Below are positions 51,858-61,312 of a stretch of 64,000 nucleotides of DNA, piece after piece (the stretch's first letter is position 1; each line of letters opens with the position of its first letter). The stretch is taken from NCBI GenBank assembly GCA_921293015.1, contig OV121087.1, positions 11,730,501-11,794,500 on the forward strand, written 5' to 3'. This DNA is from Phorcus lineatus. Taxonomy: Eukaryota; Mollusca; Gastropoda; Trochida; Trochidae. The notes beneath the pieces are model-generated. The model was not told the DNA's origin, searched no databases, and was given only the letters and a program-made list of their open reading frames with translations. The translations under genes were made by a program, and so were the position numbers.

Positions 51858-54800
51858 TTACAGGTAAGGGAAGTTACACATCTTCAATGCACTGTCAAAC
51901 ACCAGTCCAGGTGCACATGGCATCACGTGTTCCCTCCCAAAACTGCACAGGATATACATATCCGGCTGAGCATGCGCAAACGTAGCCCCGTCATTGGCTC
52001 CCTTGCAAGGGCTGGATACACGAGGGTGGGAGCAGGTGTTGTCACTCACGGACCAGTGGAGCCCTTGGGGGCAGGGCTTGACCCACGCTCTCCCAAACGC
52101 GTCGCATTGGATGTAGGTTGTCAAATCGTCAGGGTTCTTGAAGTGGAACTTTCTATTAGCTAGGTTCTGTCTTGTACATTCACTGGTCAATGTAGCGGGT
52201 AGAGGGGAGCCATTGTTAGGTCCGACGGCCTCGTTCCCACAGCTCTCTGTGTTCATGTTGAATGTTTCCTCATCTGGACACTGCGTGATGTACATCTTGC
52301 CTGTGACGTCACAACGGATGAACTTGGTCAGGTCTGAAGGATGTTCATGCACACTTACTTGTCCAGCAGTGCACGGATTGTTGGTCTCCTTGTTGTCTGA
52401 AGCATTGTGAATAAAAAATATATTGAGTCCTTTGGCTCTACAACTAATCAATATGTACCTTTTACATGTCAATCATTTTATAAAATAAACTCTTCTATAA
52501 AGAAATGATTTACATCTCTATGGAATTGAACGAATAATTTACTACCAACCTTGACACTGAAGAAAACTGTATTCACTATTCCGGAAGTCGTCATTCGTGC
52601 ACATGCGCACTGTATCACCAACTCGACATACAACTTCTACTTCTGAAACAGATAAATACTGAGACATTTTGGTAGAGTCCACGGGAATAAGAAAACAAAA
52701 TTTAAGTAAATTCAAATTGCAGAGAATGAACATAATCATGGTTCAACCGCCGGAAATCATTCAATAACATGGCAAGTTGATTAGAGAATGAAAAAAAATT
52801 TGTCAAACCTTTTTTTTTGTTAAGAACACATTAACTAATGAAGCATACAGTTTTTTCATTGTTGTGAGACACTCACTCCTTGGCACTGTGGTTAAGGAGA
52901 TGTTGTAGGAGGCGTGGAGACAGGAACTGACGTCATCAATAGCGGAATCACTTGACGCAACAACTGTAATGTAGAGTGGTTTCTCATGCAGAGTGGTGTT
53001 GAGGTAAATGAGGGATGGTTTATCATCCCTGGCGCTGTCGTGTATGTCGTAAAAGGCTGGCCCTGGACGTGGAATGTTGTAAGAGGCAAATATCTCCAGA
53101 CTTCCACACTGCACCTCCGTTTTCTACATAACACATATTCTAACATATATTAGACTAATGTTTCAGTGCTTCAATTTAAATAAATATAGTAGACTAATGC
53201 AAGAATTTACTGACTTTACTTACGCTGTAAACGAACTTTATAATTGCATAAACTAAAAATTAATTTCAATGTAAAAATTATAGTTTCTGATATTCAGTTG
53301 CAATATTATTAATAATTTCAATGACAACACATTTTCAATGAAGAAGATGACATAAACCTCCGCAATGTAAATGTTGAAGTATGATTTGAGAATGAACTTA
53401 CCACTACAGGCTGAACGTTAGAAGAATCAGGGGAAACTTCATCAGTTTCATTTCCGTTTTCTACCTGCTTTGGTAGTTTGACATTGAATATTTCAGTGAC
53501 TGTTGTATTTTCTGGGATTTTTCGAGATGTTTTCATCTTTTCTTCGACTGGTGGCAGCGAGGTGGAGGCTAGAGAAAATTATAACAATGATTTCTAAATT
53601 AACTACTCAGTACATACTACATTGCCGGTACTCATTTCTTGAATGCTTTTTGTGTGACTATAGTTCCTGATATATCACAACGTCTTTATTGATGTGTGAG
53701 AACACATGTTTTGAAAACTTAATTTCCAAATCAACTTTAATCAATATGGAGTGAAATAAGATCAAGTAAAAATAGACATATTTTCTGCAGTCCTTCGTAA
53801 GGCCATCCCTGATTTAGAGGAGTAAAGAGACACTATTTCTGCTAAGATATTTACAAATCAGAAATATATCAAAATATAAATTTAAAAGATAAGTCATAGA
53901 ATGAACCTGAACAGGATCTTTCTTTCAGTTGGTACAGCAGAGAGTCCACCTCCAAAAAGTTCTGCAACACATAGGAGTGTGTGCAGTTCGGCGCTGTGGC
54001 AATGGATTCTATTTCTAAAAGGTTGACATTTCCAACACCAACAGTAACCATAGTTATTCCCTCAGCTTTAGCTTCGGCAGCAGCATCAAGCGTAAGAACA
54101 GGATAATTTGATTCACCATCTGTCAGCAGGATTGCAACTCGTTTGGCACCAGGGCGGGCACCATTGGTAGTGTTGAACAAAACTGATGTTGAGTGTTGGA
54201 TTGCTAGATGTGTGTTGGTGCCTCGGCCTCCCTTGATTATATTTCCAATAGCAGTGATCAGGTTTGTCTTGGTAGTAAAGTTATTGAACGTGATAGTTGT
54301 CCCTATAAAGGTTGAGTACTCAAGGAGTGAGACATGGACCTCCTCATCATTCACCTCAAGCTTGTCAACAACCGTCTTGATAAAGTTGAGCATGCGTGTG
54401 AAATCACTCCTGCTCACACTTCCGGATCCATCAAGCAGGAAAGCAAGGTCAATCTCAGTCTTACAACCTGAAATATCATAACATGTTGAGACTAACATAA
54501 GGCACATTACCATTTACCATTCATTCGATCATAACATGATTTGAAAGGAAGACGTATCAGTAACATATATGTAGGTAACAATAACCTATTACTTAGTGAC
54601 CATGAATGGAAGCGCCAGTCTTAATATTCAATGATGATGTTCAAGCTCTTCATATTATACATTTAGGTGCCGCACATAACGTTTCACTTACTGCTTCCTT
54701 TCAACTGTCGAACTTTGTTTTCAAAGTCGGATGCAATGCCTCCAGGACGCATGTAATTGACCCAAAACTGTGCTTGGGTTGATAAATCGATGGGCGGGGT

Positions 54801-55409
54801 GCGTGTATTGCCACGGATGAAGAGAGCTGCCGCCAATCCAGAGAGGAGCGGAGTTCGAAGGTCACTCCAGATGACATTAGGCCAGGTGATATTGAAGGTG
54901 GACTTGATTTGGTTGCACATGCCAGATAAAAGTGGATTGCTACAGCTTATCTGTCTGAACTTGTCTTCGTCAATCTGATGTAAAGGGAAATTGTAAACCA
55001 ATCAGAAATATAAAAAAAACTAAACAAATTGATGATGACACTATTATCTAAAAAACGATAATTTAAATAATCAGCTGTCAATGAAAATATGTTTCTATCC
55101 TTGATAAACATAAAAGCGCTTTTCCTATTTTAAGTTGTATACAGTAAGAACAATATTATTTACCTGCCAGATTCCTCCATGATAGTTAGGTCTGTAGGTT
55201 TTGGGGTCCTCTCCGTCTGACGTCTCGACGTACGCCAGACGACGAAGGAAGAGCCGATCATTCCCGAAGATACAGTTGGATCGAATCCGGTCCACAACAG
55301 CATCTACGATGACTTTTCCTTTAGACTCCGGAGTCAAGGTTCTGTCCACCGTGACAGCACTGACCGAAGCAGCAAAGAGTATAACGCAAACAGTTGCTAG
55401 GCCTGCCAT
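51858..55409 (-). CDS. secreted vWA and chitin-binding multidomain protein, 7 coding exons, 711 aa
   Basis: Exons (minus strand): 55409-55164, 54974-54692, 54467-53907, 53568-53402, 53123-52877, 52642-52550, 52396-51858. All introns are GT-AG, the phases run 0,1,1,0,1,1, and the joined frame is open to TAA. Residues 1-18 are a signal peptide (MAGLATVCVILFAASVSA). Residues 40-170 contain YVETSDG and GGIWQID, resembling the lysozyme/transglycosylase fold. Residues about 182-357 are a vWA domain with MIDAS D189-x-S191-x-S193 and LLTDG at D293. Residues 420-501 are an unassigned beta-rich region. Residues 534-711 hold three chitin-binding-like modules with cysteines at 541/561/572/585, 606/630/641/654 and 663/683/693/706. 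The vWA exon is symmetric (phase 1-1), as expected of exon shuffling. The start has a strong context (A at -3, G at +4). vWA plus chitin-binding modules is known in molluscan matrix proteins such as Pif/BMSP; the matrix role here is inference. Exon structure is firm; function is not. Confidence 0.88.
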
Positions 55410-55475
55410 GATCTCATATGATAGTGAATCCCTACTACATGTAGGATCAACTGCTTTTTCCTCACCCCGACCTCT

Positions 55476-55483
55476 CTTATATA
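55476..55483 (-). promoter_or_regulatory. TATA box of the vWA/chitin-binding gene
   Basis: TATATAAG on the minus strand, 74 nt upstream of the ATG. A start site about 30 nt downstream would give a 5' UTR near 40 nt. The position fits a classical TATA promoter; the transcription start itself is inferred. Confidence 0.6.
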
Positions 55484-55489
55484 GAGATC

Positions 55490-58400
55490 TGAAAGCACAG
55501 GAATTTTCCGTTTCTCGGGAACGATTGAAAGATTATAGTATTTACTCAAATGATGGTGTTGCTTGTTGAAATTTAATCTGTAAACATAGTATGTTATAAT
55601 ACTACTCAGCTGTATTTAACATCATGTAAATCACGCCACTTACATGGGAAATATGATATCAACAGCCTCGGAAAAAATACACACACGTAGTCTTAACTGC
55701 TTTGATTATTTCCGCACATGTCCCATTAAAACATGAGACTGGACACAAATGCAATGATAGTATATCTGATTCACAAATGAAGCCACAAACAAGACTCTTA
55801 TATATAAAAACTCTGAAAATTACACCTATAGGATGAGCTCGATTGATTCAGGAGCATGCTTTGTATGTAAATATCTGCATAACATTAAGGATGATTCGAC
55901 ATATTTATTTAAAAACGTTTCATTGTCTTCTATCTCAATAAGATAGTATGCCTGCGATGAGTGTAACATAATCTTTTCAAACGATAATGTACACGACTGA
56001 GCTTGGCACAAGTCACAAAATCATATTCTGTCATAAAATATTATAATAAGTGAGATTACTTAAATCATATGAAAATTGCCAATACTTTGAGATAGATATG
56101 TTGCCATCAAAATACCTCAATTCCCAATTTAACGGTTTGAATTTGTAATAATAATCTACGTGTAGTGTCAGGTAAGTTGCTTTGACTCACCGCTGGTTGA
56201 TGACAATATGCATTCTGAAAAGTCTGATTATACCTTTGATTACGAGCTCTATTGCAATAAGTTAGACACCAATCAATCTTATCTGCCCAAAGTTTCCCCC
56301 ACAGCGGTAGCAGTCGCCACATTTATGAAATCATACGCTTACATCTGTTTTAATTTGAGCACTTCTTTAGCCAGAAATGGAGAATCCTGATTCGATTCAC
56401 TAAAATTTAGTTGTGCAGTCAGATTTTCGTATTCAAAATTTTCATTTGCTTAGCATTGGTCAGTTCTGTATACTGTGGACGAAGTAGAATTTATTCAACT
56501 GTGAAAAACCAAATTAAGTCAGTTAAGTAAGACACAGGCTTTTTGTCTCTTCTTGATAACTTTTATTTGTTTTTTTATTTAGTTGAACGTCAAAATCAAT
56601 GACATTTTATCGGTGAAGTTAAGATATGTGATGGATAATAGTGCACTGGTGGATTTCATAACTGACTACTCTGATGATTGTATATCAATTAATGAATATT
56701 CATCTTCATATTTCACAGTTTCATAAGAGATATCACCAAGTGTATTCCTCGAAGTAAGAGCCTGTTAATCTGATTATGAAGGGAGCTCCGATGAATTAAC
56801 TGATTAAGTTGAGAAAAACATCTTTTAGAGTCAATTCTTTGTAAATGGAAATTCAGTTAAATACTTTGTTTATGAAGAACTCGTAAAAAAGCAACTACCA
56901 TTCAGTCCTTTTTGTTACTGAAGAAACGAAAGACATCTTCTTATCATTTGTCAGTATGAAGGAGATGGAAATTGTTAGCTATTTGGTACATTAGCTGAAT
57001 CAATAAAGAACTTTTTTTTATATTTCGAATCAGATGTAATTGCTGAAATTCAATAAGTTATGATAAAAGTAAGTGTTATCATTTTCAAATTGTAAAAAGT
57101 AAGAATGCATTTGCATATCATTACCATGAATAACGTATGCATGGCACTTTCATAGTCGATATTGTGCACGTATTAAATTTTTAACGAGATTAGTACCAGG
57201 ATATTTGTACAGATTTGTTTTGAACGAAAGAGTGTTCATATTCATATTCATATTCATGCACAGGTGTTGAACTCTTAGAATGATATTGAGACTGACACAT
57301 TGTTTATTTAGGCTATATTTCTTGTTAGAGGATCTTGCTTGTATTATATGATACCTAAAATCGCTTTTCAGTGAATGTTTTTTCAATCCTTATGCAAAGC
57401 TGCGGCTTAGTTATTCATCGTTGTCTGTTGACATTGGTGGAAGGGATGGACACTTTTAGTAGCCAGCAGTAGTGTCAACGTGTACTGATAACAGTCCCCT
57501 CTTTGCAAGGTGAACTTACTATAACCATTTCAAAATTAAAGTTCCGTGTCTTCAGTTTTCTTCCATTTAACATATCGACTATTCTTAAATAAATAAACAC
57601 TGACCTGTCAAAACCTTTACTTTGCATTTGTGTCTTAAAGTGAATTCAGTTGTTGAATATTGATTCGCTATTATATTGTTACAAAGCTGTGAATTCACTA
57701 CACAAAAAACGCCACAATTGTGACAGCATATAATGAAAAATATTATTCTATGTTTGATTTGGCACATAATGAATATGCAGGAGTTTTGAAACTTTGTTAT
57801 ATTAACTTAATTATAGAATGGCAGCCATCAATATTGTTGTAGTTTATCAATACGAAATGATGGTCTTGAAACAAACGTTATGACGTTTATAAATTCATCT
57901 ATTTATTTATTCCTTGTTAGACGACACGATAATGTTAATTATTCAAATTTTAGAATACTAACATTCATATAGGTTTGAAAATAATAATTTCAAGAGTTCG
58001 TTCGACACTTTGAATATTCAAAGGGATTTGAAAGAATATAATCATTGTAAGTGCAAGTTCTTATCTAAATTATTTGATGTAATTCTTTTTAATCATTTAG
58101 GCCATTGAATTTAGAAACCGATAATGTTTTGTTTATGAAATGCCGTTACAGTTTCGTGAAATACTCGTATGAGAATGATTTCTTCAAAACATGCATATGT
58201 AATCAATGAAGATGTTTTCTAATGGCTTCTCTCTAATATTTATGTATAAGGGTGCAGTATATCAATTCTTATAGTAAATTAACTTCCTATTTATTCGGCT
58301 CACTTAAATAGATAAAGCTATATTGCTCTATTGCTTGATATTTTTTGAACAACCTTTACCGGTGTAAATAGGGCAAAGTTTCAACAATGAGCAGACCTGC

Positions 58401-58620
58401 CAAAATCACACTTAAAAGCAACTTCGACCTTTTATTCAGTGACTTGCACAGCGCTAGAAATTTTTAAAGGTAAAACTTATCAACATGAATATTATCCTTA
58501 CACATACTTTGATATAATCTAGTCACGTTAGTGCATGTCCTAAACGGTTACATTCCTTTACATAGATATTTGAAGGATATATAACAATATAAAACACTTT
58601 AGGGTCAACAACTTTGCAAT
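55490..58620. other. no gene seen; includes upstream region of the vWA/chitin-binding gene
   Basis: No frame above 80 codons and no repeat recognised. The first few hundred bases presumably hold distal promoter elements, none identified. Confidence 0.45.
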
Positions 58621-58819
58621 AGAACTGTTATTCTTGAAGTAAGGTTTGATTGCAATGCTACACTGAATTCCTCAAATGATTCGCCAGTTTAAGCCGATAC
58701 TAGCGGGTTTCAACCGCAATATATAGCCAGAATAGTGTTGAGGCTTTTTTCTTGTAATAATAGCATCCGTGATTTCAGCCGAATACTCTTTAAGCGGCAT
58801 TAAACCTCAAAACACCTCG
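58621..58819 (+). mobile_element. SINE copy, strongly diverged
   Basis: The same order of body motifs can be followed at lower identity: AGAACTGTTATTCTTG, TGCAATGCTACACTGAATT, GCCGATACTAGCGGGTTTC and AAGCGGCATTAAACCTC. The tRNA-like head is absent. Confidence 0.65.
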
Positions 58820-59452
58820 TCCCATCACAGCTGTATTTCCAAGTTCGTAGAGTTCTAGTGGAAACTGCTGTTAATATGAGACGCAAAAAACCCCCACAAA
58901 GCTCCCTATAGGGTGATATTATTTTAAGAGACTTATTTGTCAGATTCACGTGAGGTCGAAAACTGATAAACATTGCTGTCCTAGTATTTCTCAAGAAAGT
59001 CCTAATATACGTAACTCAGTTAGAATGGAAGAATACGTAATTCTTATAGAATGCAAAAATGGATATAAATTTTACAGATTTGTAAGTAGCATTTTAGGGG
59101 ACATGAGACAACGCACAACATTTCAGACAAAACATATTCATTTCATCAGCACTTGAATTTTTCACCTCATATGAAGTGTCACTAATGCACGAGTGATCGA
59201 AAAATGTGAGTGAAAAATCTTCAAAAGGATATTTGTCTGCCTCGCTGACGTTATCGAAAATGACATGAGACAAATTCAATTATTTTCAGAAAGTATCCTT
59301 AAACAACTCATGAAATTTGGTCACCTTTTTAAAAACGTTAGTTCCTTATATACCGATGTGGCAATGTGTTTCCATGTAATGCTAATATAATTGTCATTGT
59401 GTTCTATTTGGATTGTGATTTTCTATTTTCTTCTGTATATAGAGAATCTCAC

Positions 59453-59890
59453 TCAAGTGTCTTCTGATATCAAATATATCAACACGAGTTGATAAAAGTT
59501 ACAAATATTCGAGGCTTGCCGAGGATATTTTACTTTTATCAACAAGTGTTGATATATTTGATATCAGAAGACACGAGGGTGAGATTCTATTTATCATCCA
59601 AAATCATTTTTCATTACATTTGATTGTCAAATAAAATATTACTGAACACCCTGCTGCCCTAAGACTCCAAGTGCGGTGATGTCATAGCATTGTGACGTCG
59701 TAGTGTTTATGACGTCATAGCATTATGATGTCATTACTTGATGATGTACAACAACTGTGATGTCATATACTTGACGTCAGAGGGGCATTGTTCAAAATCT
59801 ACTGCCTAAAAGATATCTCCTAGGAGATATCGCTTGATCTTCCACAAGCGATATCTCCTGTGGAACAGAGTTTTGGATGATAAAATACAC
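59453..59890. repeat. fold-back repeat with CRE-like octamers and nested palindromes
   Basis: 59453-59588 is a near-perfect inverted repeat, arms of about 57 bp sharing GTGTCTTCTGATATCAAATA and ATCAACAC. Next, 59590-59603 (TTTATCATCCAAAA) is inverted at 59871-59884. Between these are six TGACGTCA-like octamers (59678-59780) and two overlapping hairpins: the palindrome GATATCTCCTAGGAGATATC at 59812-59831, and 15-bp arms AGGAGATATCGCTTG (59822-59836) paired with 59845-59859. No coding frame. Confidence 0.75.
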
Positions 59891-60199
59891 TCTTTATATT
59901 TGCAATATTTGTCTTGCGGCTTAGGGTATTCTTAGCTCGGCGATCAGTTAAGAATAGGTTAATGATAGGGAGCAAATCCTATAAGTCCAATTTGAATAAG
60001 GAAAGAAACAAAAAGGAAGAATCTAGCAATGTGTAAGAACCAGCTTAAAGAGGGAACCATACACGAAAGACTTTTGTTGGTGAATAAGGAATGAATGAGT
60101 TTCAATATTGACACGAAGACACCTTTCTTAAGCACGAGTTTAAGGTTGATGCTATAACCCCTATACCCCATATTGCTCTAATATTTTGTAATTTAGATA

Positions 60200-61312
60200 C
60201 TTGCAAATTTTAGTACCTGCAGAACTGTTCTACACGCAATCTGGTTTGGGTGCAATGCTTCACTGAAATTCAGCATAGTACCACCCATGGTTCGCTAGTT
60301 CCATCTATGCTCGCAGGTTTCACCGCAATGCATAGCCACAATGGTATTGCGGGCTTTCTCCCTGCAGTAATATACATAAGGAAAAAAGTTAAGCACCCCC
60401 TAGTTTTTCACCAGTAAGTTTTGTCCGAGAATAAAGAGGACCACATTGCAGTAAAAGTAATTGTATGATATGATAGAATCATAATTTTGCAATTTAAGAA
60501 CGTAATTTAATTAAGATATCATTTCGGATATTTTGAATAATTGCAGTTATACAAATTGGTTATTTTGAGATCAAAAGGTGAATATGTTCAGAAAGTCAAT
60601 ATTTTTTGTTTTAACGTGTATTATTCCATTATTCCTATTCCACTTATCAAACTTTATTATGAATCTCTTAAGCAAAAGTCACTAGTTACAGCAATATTGA
60701 CCTCTAAAATCTCATTTTTTGGATAATGACCCATTCATAAAAAGGGACTAAATGGGGCGGTTTTAACCGTAACAACGACTATAAAGCAAAAGGAAGTATA
60801 GGGTTAATGAACCAAAGTTAAAGAAGACCACCTTTATTCCAAAATCGTCTGGTTATGGCCATTTTCTAAAATGTATGGAAGATTCTTATCAAATTGCAAA
60901 ACCCAATTATGTCCTTATTGTGAAGGATACAAGATTTTTTAATGTGTAAAATTGTACATGTTAACAAAATTGTTGTTCATGACAACTAACATCAGAATCC
61001 ACCGCATACTTTTGACAAACGGACGATAGTTATTTTAGGTGAAAAATCAGTACCATTACGTTTTTTATCTTAAGTTCTCAAAATGTCATCATGCATGATG
61101 ATTTTAAAGATACTAAGTCACGAAAACTGTAGTTTTTATGTCAATTGGATCCATTTAGTCATATTGTCGTATTTTTCTCCACTAGATGCATTTTGCAATT
61201 TTAAAAATAGGGTGGTGCTTAACTTTGTTCTCTATGTATACTAGCAGCCGCGATATAAGTGAAATAATCTTGAAAGCGGCGTTAAACCCCAACTCACCTC
61301 ACCTCACCTCAG
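60200..61312 (+). mobile_element. SINE copy split by an inserted element
   Basis: 60200-60372 and 61241-61312 together match the SINE copy at 45.4-45.7 kb: the GAACTGTTCTACACGC block, the GCTCGCAGGTTTCACCGCAA core, then GGCGTTAAACCCC and a CTCACCTCACCTCA tail. The tRNA-like head is missing or too diverged to see. The 866-bp element lies between the halves. Confidence 0.8.
60373..61238. mobile_element. TA-flanked inverted-repeat element (866 bp) inserted in a SINE
   Basis: Ends are TACATAAGGAAAAAAGTTAA and, reverse strand, TACATAGAGAACAAAGTTAA, both continuing GCACC. TA is duplicated (60371-60372 and 61239-61240). Removing it restores the uninterrupted SINE sequence seen in the copy at 45.4-45.7 kb. 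No transposase-like frame was found, so it is non-autonomous. Confidence 0.85.

Noticed and set aside
54143..54481. 112-codon plus-strand frame
   Set aside because: Antisense shadow of the vWA exon, whose splice sites and MIDAS motif show the real strand.
55201..55569. 122-codon plus-strand frame
   Set aside because: Antisense shadow of exon 1 and the promoter of the vWA/chitin-binding gene.
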